Shown: positions 41,796 through 51,832, counted from the first letter of the stretch. The stretch is 64,000 nucleotides of DNA from Desemzia sp. RIT 804 (GCF_016892605.1 NZ_JAFEMV010000003.1:186001-250000); one strand, 5' to 3'. Translations and numbers: made by a program. Notes: generated by a model from the sequence alone, not told the origin.

Positions 41796-42905
41796 TTAAA
41801 TGGTTTGTAAAACAGTCTCAGCTTCTTCTACTTTATTCAAGTAAACCGGTGCGCCCGTTTGGGAGGATTTATAAATAGCTTCTAGTATTTGTGTAACTAC
41901 TAAAGCCTCTTCCGGTTTTACAACGGGTTCCGTATCATTTAAAATACAATCAATCCATTGGCTCGCTTCTATGTCTGCCGGATTAACGCCTGCCCCATCA
42001 TAAAAATCAACACCACCAGTTTCCAGTTCAACATTTTTATTGAAGAGTAATCCATGCTCTTCTCCATTTATACGCAGTCCATCTCTCATGTCTGCTCCCC
42101 CCTTTGTTCCATGCAAAGTGGTTTTAGCTTCTCCTATCTCTAATGAATTCAAAGCCCAACTCGCCTCCAAATAAATTGTTGCCCCATTCTCCATCGTGAC
42201 AAAACCAAAAGCTGAATCTTCTACGTTAAATTCATTAGAATTCCAAGGTCCCCATGCATTTGCTGCATTTTCCGTTTGTGATAATTTATGGTAAGCACTT
42301 CCTACCACATATTTTGGTTTATAATTATCCATCATCCAGAGAGTTAGATCTAAAGCGTGAGTTCCTATGTCAATCAATGGGCCACCGCCTTGTGCTTCTT
42401 CATCTAAGAATACTCCCCAAGTTGGAACTGCTCGTCTACGAATAGCATGTGCCTTCGCATTATATATTTCGCCTAACTCTCCTTCTCGACAAAGCATATG
42501 TAGATGTTGTGAATCCTTTCTAAAACGATTTTGGTAGCCGATTGTTAATTTTCTACCAGTTTTCTTCATCGTTTCAATCATTGCTTTTGCTTCAATAGAA
42601 GTTTTAGCCATTGGTTTTTCACACATTACATGCTTTCCTGCTTCCATTGCTGCAATTGAAATTTCTGCGTGAGATATATTCGGCGTACATACGTGAACAA
42701 CTTCTATATTTTCATCATTTAACAATTCTCTATAGTCGGTATATACGTTTGCCGCATCCGAACCATAGTCTTCACGCGCTTTACTTGCTCGTTCTTCGAT
42801 AATGTCACAAAAAGCTACAATTTCTGCATTCTCTACTGTTGCTAACGAAGGAAGATGTTTTCCGTTCGCAATTCCTCCACATCCTATTATCCCAATTCTA
42901 ATCAT
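41796..42905 (-). CDS. Gfo/Idh/MocA-family sugar dehydrogenase (first of two)
   Basis: The 369-residue protein opens MIRIGIIGCGGIANGKHLPS, has VMCEKPMAKTSIEAKAMIE and the substrate-side block GGGPLIDIGTHALDLTLWMM, with the catalytic D-x-x-x-H. It is only distantly like the second copy, so they may catalyse opposite redox steps (oxidising a glycoside, then reducing the released keto sugar) and recycle the same cofactor. It follows the YesL-like gene by 137 bases and starts a tight four-gene run. Confidence 0.9.
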   Translation of the reverse strand: MIRIGIIGCGGIANGKHLPSLATVENAEIVAFCDIIEERASKAREDYGSDAANVYTDYRELLNDENIEVVHVCTPNISHAEISIAAMEAGKHVMCEKPMAKTSIEAKAMIETMKKTGRKLTIGYQNRFRKDSQHLHMLCREGELGEIYNAKAHAIRRRAVPTWGVFLDEEAQGGGPLIDIGTHALDLTLWMMDNYKPKYVVGSAYHKLSQTENAANAWGPWNSNEFNVEDSAFGFVTMENGATIYLEASWALNSLEIGEAKTTLHGTKGGADMRDGLRINGEEHGLLFNKNVELETGGVDFYDGAGVNPADIEASQWIDCILNDTEPVVKPEEALVVTQILEAIYKSSQTGAPVYLNKVEEAETVLQTI

Positions 42906-43042
42906 TTTTATTACTTCCTCTCTATATCTCTTTATTTGTTTTCTCTATTACATTAATACGTTCTAACTACAAAAACTGTCATGGACTTAACGTTATATAA
43001 ATTAAAATGTTCCATTAGCTCTCACAAAATTCTTTTCTTTCA

Positions 43043-43657
43043 CTATATTTTTCTAAACAGACCTAGCAATAAATAAGTTCTTAAAAAATGAATAAAACTG
43101 ATTCCTATAAAAATACTGATATACAGTCCAAAGACTACTAAATAGGGTGACAATAAAGTAATTATAATGGGTATTATGGAAATTAATAATAACAACAAGG
43201 TTCTAATAGGATAATGAAACGGCAACTTTGTGATATTTATGACAACTTGTTTAGTCGAATCCTCAAAACGAGAAATATAAAAAAATACAAATTGAAAAAA
43301 ATTAGCTACTATCAAAGTAACAATTGCTACTCCTATCATTACCCAGCTATTTAATTGATTGTACGTACTCAAATAGCTCCAATTAATAATCAATATTCCT
43401 GACAGAACTAACATACCTGACCAAACGATCGTACTTTGCTTTAAGTTTTCTTTAAAGGATTGAAAATAAGTGGATACAATTCTCGTTTCACCCAATGAAA
43501 TCATCCGTATAGTTACTGTGAAGCCAGCAGTTTGAGAAGCACCCATAGTGAGAATTGGTAGACTAGTGACCAACATTAAAAGATTTAAAACAAATAGCCC
43601 CCATATCTTCAGCATAACTCGATAAAATGGTCCTTCTACTCGAAAGAAATCTTGCAT
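43043..43657 (-). CDS. YesL-like DUF624 membrane protein
   Basis: The 204-residue protein has about five membrane helices and the DUF624 start (VMLKIWGLFVLNLLMLVTSL, then LTMGASQTAGFTVTIR). Members are encoded with LplABC-type transporters and YesMN systems in Gram-positives, as here; a role in transport assembly or sensing is supposed but not shown. It begins eight bases after the second permease gene. Confidence 0.9.
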   Translation of the reverse strand: MQDFFRVEGPFYRVMLKIWGLFVLNLLMLVTSLPILTMGASQTAGFTVTIRMISLGETRIVSTYFQSFKENLKQSTIVWSGMLVLSGILIINWSYLSTYNQLNSWVMIGVAIVTLIVANFFQFVFFYISRFEDSTKQVVINITKLPFHYPIRTLLLLLISIIPIIITLLSPYLVVFGLYISIFIGISFIHFLRTYLLLGLFRKI

Positions 43658-43664
43658 ACTTTTC

Positions 43665-44552
43665 TTACTCCTTTACTGCACCGACAACAATGCCATGCAC
43701 AAAATACTTTTGTAAAAATGGATAAATCAATAATAAAGGAACAATTGCTACCACGATTTTTGCAGCATTCAAATTACTGTCTGATACAGCTAATAAGCTT
43801 TGCAGTTGTTCTGAACTCATTCCTGATGAATTTTGTAGTGTTTCAGCGATGTTTACTGACAGCGATTGTATATAAGTCATCAACGGATAATTTTCAATCT
43901 TAGTCATATAGATTAAACCACTCATAAAATCATTCCAACTACCAACGATACTGAAAAGTGAAACTGTCGCTAAAGATGGCAATGAAATAGGAATATAAAT
44001 TTTAGTCAAAATATTCCAAGGATTGGCGCCATCTAACCATGCAGATTCTTCTAGTGATTTTGGTACACCACGGAAAAAGTTCATTACCAAAATAACACTA
44101 CCAATCGGAACAGCTCCAGGTAAAATTAATGACCATATACTGTTAATCATACCTAAATTTTTTATGATTAAGTACGTAGGAATCATTCCGCCATTAAATA
44201 GCATAGCAAAGAGAATTATGCTCATAAAAAGTCCTCTGGCATGGAAAAATCTCTTTGATTTTGATAATGGATAAGCCAAGGTAACAATCATGAATAAATT
44301 AAGAATTAGTGAAGCAAATACTCGAAATACCGAGATACCAAACGAACGCCAAAATTGTGTATCATTAACAATACGTTCATAAGCTGCCATAGTTAAATCT
44401 ACTGGCCATAACCCTACCTTATTTCCTGCTACCGCTGCTGAACTGCTCAATGATAATGAGACAACATTCAGCATTGGAATCAAACAAGATAAGGTAAGTA
44501 AAATGACGATTGTATAAATAGTAAACTGACGAATACCAAATTTTTCTTTCAT
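43665..44552 (-). CDS. Oligosaccharide ABC transporter permease (LplC/YtcP type)
   Basis: The 295-residue permease has six membrane helices, the contact loop EESAWLDGANPWNILTKIYI (one position altered from EAA) and the family's C-terminal LLIYPFLQKYFVHGIVVGAV. The region LSLSSSAAVAGNKVGLWPVD after the first helix is typical for the LplC group, which imports plant or host oligosaccharides. It lies 16 bases after the LplB-type gene; an ATPase is missing from the cluster. Confidence 0.92.
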   Translation of the reverse strand: MKEKFGIRQFTIYTIVILLTLSCLIPMLNVVSLSLSSSAAVAGNKVGLWPVDLTMAAYERIVNDTQFWRSFGISVFRVFASLILNLFMIVTLAYPLSKSKRFFHARGLFMSIILFAMLFNGGMIPTYLIIKNLGMINSIWSLILPGAVPIGSVILVMNFFRGVPKSLEESAWLDGANPWNILTKIYIPISLPSLATVSLFSIVGSWNDFMSGLIYMTKIENYPLMTYIQSLSVNIAETLQNSSGMSSEQLQSLLAVSDSNLNAAKIVVAIVPLLLIYPFLQKYFVHGIVVGAVKE

Positions 44553-44568
44553 TTTTTTTGCCCCTTTT

Positions 44569-45555
44569 TTAGAACATCACACGATTTGTCGATTTTTCAG
44601 CTATTTTGTTTGATACATAAATTAGAACCAAACCTACAATTGAACGAATCAGTCCAACCGCAGTACCTAAGCTGTAGTCACGTCCTATTAAACCAATACG
44701 GTAAATATAAGTGTCTAATACATCTCCACTGGCGTAAACCGGTGGTGAATACAAGTTGTATACTTGGTCAAAACCAGCACTTAGAATACCTGGTAAAGCC
44801 AGAATGGTCATTAGAATGATAAACGGCATCATTCCTGGTAAAGTAACATGACGTACTTTCTGCCACCAACTAGCTCCATCCATCGTAGCTGCTTCGTAAG
44901 TTCCTGGATCAATGGAAGTAATAGCTGCTAAAAAGATAATTGAATTATATCCAAACCCTTTCCAAACATCTGTCCAAATTAATAAATGTGGAAATACTTT
45001 ATTACTTCCTAAAAAATTAATTGAATCTAGGCCAACTACTTCGAAAAGTTGATTCACTGCTCCATCTAAATTAAATAAATTTACAACAACTGATCCTAAA
45101 ATTACCCATGAAAGAAAATGAGGAAGATAAACAATCGTTTGCATATATTTCTTCATCCCCTTGACGCGGATTTCATTTAATAAAATGGCAAAGATAATTG
45201 GAATAATGGTGTTTAATACAATCTTTCCCACAGCAATAAAAATAGTATTATAAGCAACACGCCAAATATCAGGTAAGTTAAACAAGTATTTAAAATTATC
45301 TAAACCTACAAAATCAGATCCAAAAACTCCTTTAGCAGGTACAAAGTCTTGAAAAGCCATAAACAGACCAAACATAGGTCCATATGCAAAAATCAATAAA
45401 AAAGCTATTCCAGGAAGCATCATTGCTAAATAGAAATGTTGATCTTTCTTGAATATTGACTTCTTCACAGTTTGTTTTTTCTGTTCCATTGCTAAATAGA
45501 AATGTTGATCTTTCTTGAATATTGACTTCTTCACAGTTTTTTTTATCTGTTCCAT
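44569..45555 (-). CDS. Oligosaccharide ABC transporter permease (LplB type) with duplicated N-terminus
   Basis: The 328-residue permease has six membrane helices and the contact loop EAATMDGASWWQKVRHVTLP. Its first 22 residues (MEQIKKTVKKSIFKKDQHFY) are repeated as residues 23-44 with two changes, due to a 66-bp tandem duplication in the gene. Both copies lie before the first helix (LPGIAFLLIFAYGP), on the inside. The upstream AGGAG serves the first ATG; the second ATG opens the original-length protein. It pairs with the LplC-type subunit. Confidence 0.92.
   Translation of the reverse strand: MEQIKKTVKKSIFKKDQHFYLAMEQKKQTVKKSIFKKDQHFYLAMMLPGIAFLLIFAYGPMFGLFMAFQDFVPAKGVFGSDFVGLDNFKYLFNLPDIWRVAYNTIFIAVGKIVLNTIIPIIFAILLNEIRVKGMKKYMQTIVYLPHFLSWVILGSVVVNLFNLDGAVNQLFEVVGLDSINFLGSNKVFPHLLIWTDVWKGFGYNSIIFLAAITSIDPGTYEAATMDGASWWQKVRHVTLPGMMPFIILMTILALPGILSAGFDQVYNLYSPPVYASGDVLDTYIYRIGLIGRDYSLGTAVGLIRSIVGLVLIYVSNKIAEKSTNRVMF
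45421..45552. repeat. 66-bp in-frame tandem duplication
   Basis: Copies 45421-45486 and 45487-45552 differ at only two positions (64 of 66 identical). Period 66 is 22 codons, so the permease frame is kept. Confidence 0.95.
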
Positions 45556-45627
45556 CTTTCATTTACTCCTATCTAGAAAACGGGCCATCTGTTCGCGATA
45601 CAAACGACCCATCAATCCATTAATTAC

Positions 45628-47304
45628 TTACTCTCTTTCGTCTACAACCTCTTGCATTTCATCCAAGATAACTGTCCCACCTTGGCTATTCCAATCTGAT
45701 ACATATTTATCAAAATTATTTAGCGATTCTTCTCCTGTGACAAATTTAATAAACATTTCTTCTTCAAGTTTCCCGACTTGCGCACCACTACGTTGTTGAG
45801 AGTCTAGTGTTTGAAAGATAACAATTGGTTTAATCTCATTTAAGATATTCGCTTCACGAGTACTGCCCATTACATCATTGACGGCTAGTGTTCTAGAAGC
45901 ATGTACCGCCCAATCACTTGGATCAGAATCACTTGGATTATCTAAGTAATCCTTAATTTTACGTGCATTGTTTTGAATCACAAATTTAGAAATCTCCTCT
46001 ATACTGATTTCTCCTTTCGCTGCTTGAGTCGCTTCTTTTGCATCGAAAATTTCACTTTCGTTAGGGAACAACTCAATATTAAATGGTTTTACGGATCCAT
46101 CTACAGCTAATTGAGCGTATTCATATAATTCCGGATATTCATTTTCCATGTCTTTAGAGTTGGCTACATCATCAAAAACGACATTAAGCATTTCAATCAA
46201 TGCTTCCGGTTTTTCAAAACCTTTTCTTATAACTACAAATCCACCTGTTGCAGATTTATTGACTGCATTTACCTTACCATCGCCATTTTCATTTTCAATA
46301 GCATATGGGACGAATTCTGCATCTGGATTAGCGGTTTTAGCTTGTACCAATCCCCAGTCAGAAATATGCCAAGGGCCAGGCACAATCCCAAGCTCGCCAT
46401 TCACCATCATTGCATTTATATCATCATATGTTCTTGTTCCAAATTGCGAATCTAAAATGCCTTCTTTAAATAATTTATTCAAATACGTTAAAGACTCCTT
46501 CATTTCTTCTGTATTCGATCCATAGTAGACTTCATTATTGTCATCTTGTAAATACACTTTAGGATAGGCTCCAAATGAATTAGTGATTGCTGTTGCAGTA
46601 TATCCAGAACTACCATGATCTCCTGACGTTAACCAGTTAGCGATTGCCAAGCCCTGAGTTCTTCCATTTCCTTCCGGGTCTCTCTCTTGGAAGGCTTTCG
46701 CTGTTGATTCTAATTCATCTAAAGTGATTGCATGATTTCCGTCTTCATCTAGTTTGATATCTAATTGGTCTACCCAATCTTGTCGAATCCAAACCATATT
46801 AGGTCCAAAATCATTTGTTGTTCCTGGTATGGCCATTAATTGATCATCAATGGTTGCCGCGTCTAACGTAGTTCCATCATAGGAACCATAAATTTCTTTG
46901 ATTTGATCGCTTGCAAATTCTTCATAGACCTCTGTTAAATCTGCTACTAAATCATTATCAACCAATTCTTGTAAATCATCTCTAGACACTACCATCATGT
47001 CTGGAATATCTCCTGAAGCAATTGCCAAAGAAACTTGTCGATCGTAATCTTCACCATTAGCTTCAAATGCACTTTCTAGTTCAATACCTAATTTTTCTTT
47101 CACTAGTCTTCGGTAAGCATTATCACTGAACGAATCACCTTCTGGCAGTTTAGAGTTAGGCGCAGTCTGTTGCCCAACTGTCATAATGATATCCCCATCA
47201 GCGTTTGTTGCTGCTTCTTCAGTTTGTTCGCCTCCACACGCAGACAGAATAAACGGTGCTAAAGCCAAAATCGAAAGCAATACCTTATTTTTCAAATTTT
47301 TCAT
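45628..47304 (-). CDS. Oligosaccharide-binding lipoprotein (LplA type)
   Basis: The 558-residue lipoprotein (lipobox FILSACG, C23) is of the long LplA/YtcQ class: TVGQQTAPNSKLPEGDSFSD, YDRQVSLAIASGDIPDMMVV, NMVWIRQDWVDQLDIKLDED and GIVPGPWHISDWGLVQAKTA. It would bind an oligosaccharide or glycoside outside the cell for the LplBC permeases. It is the first gene of the transporter unit and lies divergent from the YesN/YesM genes, which probably switch it on when the sugar is present. A cre-like site is at 47339. Confidence 0.92.
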   Translation of the reverse strand: MKNLKNKVLLSILALAPFILSACGGEQTEEAATNADGDIIMTVGQQTAPNSKLPEGDSFSDNAYRRLVKEKLGIELESAFEANGEDYDRQVSLAIASGDIPDMMVVSRDDLQELVDNDLVADLTEVYEEFASDQIKEIYGSYDGTTLDAATIDDQLMAIPGTTNDFGPNMVWIRQDWVDQLDIKLDEDGNHAITLDELESTAKAFQERDPEGNGRTQGLAIANWLTSGDHGSSGYTATAITNSFGAYPKVYLQDDNNEVYYGSNTEEMKESLTYLNKLFKEGILDSQFGTRTYDDINAMMVNGELGIVPGPWHISDWGLVQAKTANPDAEFVPYAIENENGDGKVNAVNKSATGGFVVIRKGFEKPEALIEMLNVVFDDVANSKDMENEYPELYEYAQLAVDGSVKPFNIELFPNESEIFDAKEATQAAKGEISIEEISKFVIQNNARKIKDYLDNPSDSDPSDWAVHASRTLAVNDVMGSTREANILNEIKPIVIFQTLDSQQRSGAQVGKLEEEMFIKFVTGEESLNNFDKYVSDWNSQGGTVILDEMQEVVDERE

Positions 47305-47338
47305 TTTTTTCCCTCCATTGCTTGATATAAACAGTATA

Positions 47339-47352
47339 CGAAATCGCTTTCA
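47339..47352. promoter_or_regulatory. cre-like site before the LplABC-type operon
   Basis: cgaaatcgctttca matches the cre consensus at 13 of 14 positions, 35 bases before the binding protein start. A second inverted AAAACGTTTTC lies near 47402. Confidence 0.5.
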
Positions 47353-47490
47353 CAAATTAAATGACACAATTTCCACTATTAAGGTAAAATCTCCACTTAA
47401 TAAAACGTTTTCAAAATATTGATATTGGTAACTGACCGTATTTAGATTATACTTTGATTGTTAAACGTTATTATTTTAGGAGGTTTTACT

Positions 47491-48990
47491 ATGTTTCAGG
47501 TTTTAATCGTTGATGATCATTTTGATCAGCGGGAACTTATTAATTATTTGATGGAGAAACATAAAGCTGCATGGCAAATTCATGAAGCGTCAAATGGAAA
47601 AGAAGCTTTAGAAGTTTTTTCTAAACATACATTTGATTTACTCATTACTGATATTCAGATGCCATTTGTTTCGGGGATTGAACTCGCTGAACAAATTCGT
47701 AAAAATGATACTTCAATACCTATCCTATTTATTAGTGGTTATGAAGATTTCACCTATGCAAAAAAAGCGATAGATTTACAAGCCATAAATTATTTATTGA
47801 AGCCTATTAACCCCAAAGAATTTCATACTCAACTTGATAAATTAGAACAAGTTATTACAAAAAATAATTTCAGAAAAACAAACCACTTACATATGAAACA
47901 GCAAGACATTTTGAGCAAAATTCTTAAAGGAATTCCCCTGAAAAGTTTACCAGAATTGCAAAGGAACATAATTTTACCGATTCTAACTGAAACCACATAT
48001 TTACTAGCCATTGATTTTAATGAGTATAAGTCTGAAAGACTAGAACACTTTCTGAAAATTCATACAGGCCATTCAACTAATTTTGTAAGAACAAGTCTCT
48101 CGCAACTAGTTTGTTTTCTTCAAGTAAAAGATCACAAGGCAGCGTTGAAAAAAAAAGAATTTATTTATAATCAAATCCAATCTGAAATTCAAACCGACGT
48201 AACAATTGAACTTTCTGAACAAATTGTAAATCAAGAAAATATCTATACTGCTTATCAACAACTGATTGAAAAGCTCAATCAAAAATTTTATCAGAAAGAA
48301 GCAAATCCTAAGTTGCTTTTAGAACTCCCTACTAATAATAGGCAAACTGAACAAAAATTAATTAAACAAATGAAAGAAACTATTTACCAACAAGATATTA
48401 AACAACTAGAACACATTCTGTACTCTTTGTTTGATCAATATGATAGCGCTTCAATTGAATCACCTAGTATTGTTCGATTTTTCTTTGGCAATCTTTACCG
48501 CATTTTAGTAGAAGTTTCTGAAATAAATCCACCAGAACTTCGAAATGATATCAGAGTCATCCTAGAAGCGCAAGAATTCAGAAAAATTCCTATTTCTTTT
48601 GAACATTTATTATCTCAAATTAACCTACGTTTTATTAATTTGAGTGACACAACTAACTACTATATTAGGGAAACAAAAAATTATATGATGAACCATTATC
48701 AAGAAGAATTAAGTCTAGACTCTCTAGCAAAAAATGTCCATCTTGCTCCAAAATACTTAAGTAAGTTGTTTAAAAGTGAAGGGAATATAGGGATCAATCA
48801 ATTCCTTAACGAAATTCGTATGGAAAAAGCCAAAGAACTGTTACTCTCTTTTAACTACAGAGTGAGTGACATAAGTCGATTAATAGGTTTCAATAGTCAA
48901 TCTTATTTTATAAAAAGTTTTCAAAAATACACTGGAATGACTCCCGATCGTTTCCGTAAAACAAAAGGAGTTACTGATGAGGTTGAATAA
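47491..48990 (+). CDS. YesN-type response regulator, AraC output
   Basis: The 499-residue protein has a receiver domain (1-120) with the acidic pair DDH, phosphorylation Asp in DLLITDIQMPFVSGIE and the Lys in YLLKPINP, a long middle region (about 130-390), and an AraC-type DNA-binding end (about 400-497: LSLDSLAKNVHLAPKYLSKL, VSDISRLIGFNSQSYFIKSF). I start at ATG 47491 after AGGAGG. It overlaps the kinase gene by 14 bases and is divergent from the LplA-type gene it should control. Confidence 0.93.
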   Translation: MFQVLIVDDHFDQRELINYLMEKHKAAWQIHEASNGKEALEVFSKHTFDLLITDIQMPFVSGIELAEQIRKNDTSIPILFISGYEDFTYAKKAIDLQAINYLLKPINPKEFHTQLDKLEQVITKNNFRKTNHLHMKQQDILSKILKGIPLKSLPELQRNIILPILTETTYLLAIDFNEYKSERLEHFLKIHTGHSTNFVRTSLSQLVCFLQVKDHKAALKKKEFIYNQIQSEIQTDVTIELSEQIVNQENIYTAYQQLIEKLNQKFYQKEANPKLLLELPTNNRQTEQKLIKQMKETIYQQDIKQLEHILYSLFDQYDSASIESPSIVRFFFGNLYRILVEVSEINPPELRNDIRVILEAQEFRKIPISFEHLLSQINLRFINLSDTTNYYIRETKNYMMNHYQEELSLDSLAKNVHLAPKYLSKLFKSEGNIGINQFLNEIRMEKAKELLLSFNYRVSDISRLIGFNSQSYFIKSFQKYTGMTPDRFRKTKGVTDEVE

Positions 48991-50692
48991 AATCAAATTA
49001 ATTTTTCAGCGATTTTCTTTTCAAAAAAAAATAGTTGCTATCTCCTTTATATCAGGTATTCTTCCCATCATTATTTTAACAATTTTTAGTATTGGAATCA
49101 TACAACATTTTGTATTATCTCAAGAAAAAAGAAATAATGAAGATAATTTGATTTCTGTCTATCAGCAAATTGATTTACGCTTAAAAACTTACGAAGACGC
49201 ACTTTCATTTTTATCGAGGTCAAAATTTCTGATTGATGGACTATCTATTGAATCACCTAGTAATTTTGAGCAATATGATTTATATATGAACATACTAGTT
49301 CCTTTATTCAGCAGTATCCACTCACAACAAGACATGCTATCTAATATTACTTTATACACAACTATTGATTTGTATGATCATGGAAAATATGTTAAAAAAA
49401 TTGTACCAAAAGACATTACAAATAATTTTAAATTGAACAATACAACAAAAGTTTCTTATTTTTTTGATACAGAAAACAACAAAATTTTTCTATATAGTCA
49501 AATTTTTTCTAATATTAGAGAAGATACCAATATTGTAGTTTTTGAAATAGCACCCGAAGTACTGTTTAAAAATTTGGATACCATTTCTAATGATCCTTAT
49601 ACATTGACTATAAAAACCGATAAAGATGACACACTATTTCATTTTTCTAATCAGCTTGCACAAAATCAGCTCAACGTTGTACAGCGACTACTGCAACCTT
49701 TTGCTCAATTAAACTCAGAAAGTACAAAAAACTTTGCGAACTCATGGAATCTGACTTTTTCCAGACCCTTTTATTCTATCTATACCGGAGTTTTGGTACT
49801 CATTTTTATCGCATTTTTAATTTTTATTTTTGCCTTATTAATGTTAACTTTGTCTATTTGGGGATTATCCAAAACAGTCGTCAAACCTATACAGCAACTT
49901 GCAGAAACAATGAAAGATACGCCAGAAAATACTTTACAACTAAAACCAACCTACCAGCTAGATGATGAAATTGGGTATTTATACCGTAGTTTCTATCAAA
50001 TGATCCAACAAATCCAAGAACTAATTGACCAAGTTTACAAATCAGAGATTAATCAAAAAAAGCATGAATTGCGAGCTCTACAAGCACAAATTAATCCGCA
50101 CTTTTTTTACAACTCTCTTTCATTGATTAGTAATAAAGCTATCATGATTGGAAACGAAGAAATTAGCGAAATGACACAACTTCTCTCTCGTTTCTATCGC
50201 CTCAGTTTGAACAATGGTAAAAATACATTGGCTATAGAAAGAGAATTAGACTTAACCATTACTTATGCAAAAATACAGTTAAAAATGCACAACAATTCTT
50301 TTGATTTGATAACCGATGTGCAGGATGATATCAAACAATATGAAATTATTACGCTCTTAATTCAACCTTTTGTAGAAAATGCTATTTTTCATGGCATTGA
50401 TCATATTGAAGAAGCACGTAGAGGAGTCTTAACCATTCGCGGAAGACTCGTCGATGATTTTATCCAGTTTGAAATCACTGACAATGGAGCAGGAATGACA
50501 TCTGATCAGGTAAAGAATATATTAAAACACCATAGCAAACACTATGGAATTCGTAATGTTCAACAAAGAATTTCCTTGTTTTACGATACTGACAATGCTA
50601 TTTCATACAAATCTGAACTGAATATTGGAACCACTGTTTTCATCAAGCTCCCTAAAAGAACTTTTAGTCAAAAAAAAGATGAAAAAACATAA
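48977..50692 (+). CDS. YesM-type sensor histidine kinase
   Basis: The 571-residue kinase has a membrane helix at about 22-45, an outside sensor domain to about 265, a second helix (about 268-295), a HAMP linker (about 300-355) and the kinase core: ALQAQINPHFFYNSLSLISN with the phosphorylated His, and the ATP site LIQPFVENAIFHG, ITDNGAGMT and YGIRNVQQRI. This is the LytS/YesM group that pairs with AraC-type response regulators to sense polysaccharide fragments. Translationally coupled to the regulator gene. Confidence 0.93.
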   Translation: MRLNKIKLIFQRFSFQKKIVAISFISGILPIIILTIFSIGIIQHFVLSQEKRNNEDNLISVYQQIDLRLKTYEDALSFLSRSKFLIDGLSIESPSNFEQYDLYMNILVPLFSSIHSQQDMLSNITLYTTIDLYDHGKYVKKIVPKDITNNFKLNNTTKVSYFFDTENNKIFLYSQIFSNIREDTNIVVFEIAPEVLFKNLDTISNDPYTLTIKTDKDDTLFHFSNQLAQNQLNVVQRLLQPFAQLNSESTKNFANSWNLTFSRPFYSIYTGVLVLIFIAFLIFIFALLMLTLSIWGLSKTVVKPIQQLAETMKDTPENTLQLKPTYQLDDEIGYLYRSFYQMIQQIQELIDQVYKSEINQKKHELRALQAQINPHFFYNSLSLISNKAIMIGNEEISEMTQLLSRFYRLSLNNGKNTLAIERELDLTITYAKIQLKMHNNSFDLITDVQDDIKQYEIITLLIQPFVENAIFHGIDHIEEARRGVLTIRGRLVDDFIQFEITDNGAGMTSDQVKNILKHHSKHYGIRNVQQRISLFYDTDNAISYKSELNIGTTVFIKLPKRTFSQKKDEKT

Positions 50693-50699
50693 GATAAAA

Positions 50700-50750
50700 A
50701 ATAGACGATTTACCTCCGGAAATGGAGGAAGTCGCCTATTTCTATTTTTT
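50700..50750 (+). terminator. Terminator of the two-component operon
   Basis: aatagacgatttacctcc and ggaggaagtcgcctatt fold into an imperfect stem around a short loop; TTCTATTTTTT follows. Confidence 0.8.
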
Positions 50751-50837
50751 GTTAATGACAAGACGGAGTTATAAAATTAATGGTATAAAGACAATCTTAC
50801 TTTTTGAAAAAAATACTCTAAATCAATCTACACTTGT

Positions 50838-51716
50838 TCATCCCAGCAATGCCAAAAACTCCTCCATCGTTTCTACTTCTCTTAACTGAATCCTCTTCAA
50901 ATAAATCAAATAAAACGGATGAACTACACTAAAATCACTTAACGGAATCTTTTTCAAGATTCCGTTTTTCAGTTCTTCTTCCACAGCCTTCTGATAAACG
51001 AAAGTAATCCCTAAATTTTTTTCGACCAGTTTTTTTATCGTACCGATACTTCCAATTGTCATGACTTTCGAGAAGCTGTCTAAATGGATTCCTTTATTTT
51101 TTATAGCTGTTTCGAAAATAAGTCGTGTTCCTGATCCCTCTTCTCGCACCAAAAGAAGTGTAGAAAATAGTTCATTGATGCTGCGATCTTTTTTCCATAA
51201 GGGACTTTCCTCGGAACAAACAGCGATAAACGGTTCTTCTGCGATTTTCTGAAAATCGAATACAGATTGATTGAATTCACCTTCTACAAGTGCAAAATCG
51301 ATTTTTCCGTGTTCCAACAGTTCAATCAAGTGTTGTGTATTGTCTGTTACCATTGAAATATCGTGTGTTGGATTTTGGATCAAATACAGCTCTATAAGGT
51401 CGGGCATCATATATTCCCCGATCGTCAAAGAAGCTCCAAATGTAAGATTAGTGTGTTCTACAGTAGAAGCCAATTGTTCTTGCACTTTAGTGATCTCTCT
51501 TTGCAGCAAATAAAGGTCCTTTTGCAACTGCTTGCCTTTAGCGGTTAAAGACAGTTGTCTGTTCTCGTAGTGCATCAGTTCGATTCCTAGCTCCTGTTGC
51601 AAATATTGGATGTGTTGAGTGACAGCGGGTTGGGTAATGTGCAGTCTTTTGGCTGTTGCTGTGTAATTCATTTCTTCTGTCAGCGTAAGAAACGTTTGGT
51701 ATCGGTAATCTAACAT
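50838..51716 (-). CDS. LysR-family regulator (CysL-like)
   Basis: The 292-residue protein starts MLDYRYQTFLTLTEEMNYTA at 51716, nine bases after AAGGAG; a longer frame from 51734 lacks a ribosome site. The helix-turn-helix reads NYTATAKRLHITQPAVTQHI (about 16-35), and the rest is the two-lobed ligand domain (LTFGASLTIGEYMMPDLIEL, LVREEGSGTRLIFE). It is divergent from a YeiH-type transporter gene, the same pairing as CysL with its target, so it likely controls that gene. Confidence 0.9.
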   Translation of the reverse strand: MLDYRYQTFLTLTEEMNYTATAKRLHITQPAVTQHIQYLQQELGIELMHYENRQLSLTAKGKQLQKDLYLLQREITKVQEQLASTVEHTNLTFGASLTIGEYMMPDLIELYLIQNPTHDISMVTDNTQHLIELLEHGKIDFALVEGEFNQSVFDFQKIAEEPFIAVCSEESPLWKKDRSINELFSTLLLVREEGSGTRLIFETAIKNKGIHLDSFSKVMTIGSIGTIKKLVEKNLGITFVYQKAVEEELKNGILKKIPLSDFSVVHPFYLIYLKRIQLREVETMEEFLALLG

Positions 51717-51832
51717 CTCATACAGCTCCTTCATAATATTATCTTATAAAAATATAATAAATGATTATTTTATTTTATACAAATTCAGCTATATGATAAT
51801 CACATAGAATAAAGTTTTGAAGGAGACTTAAC

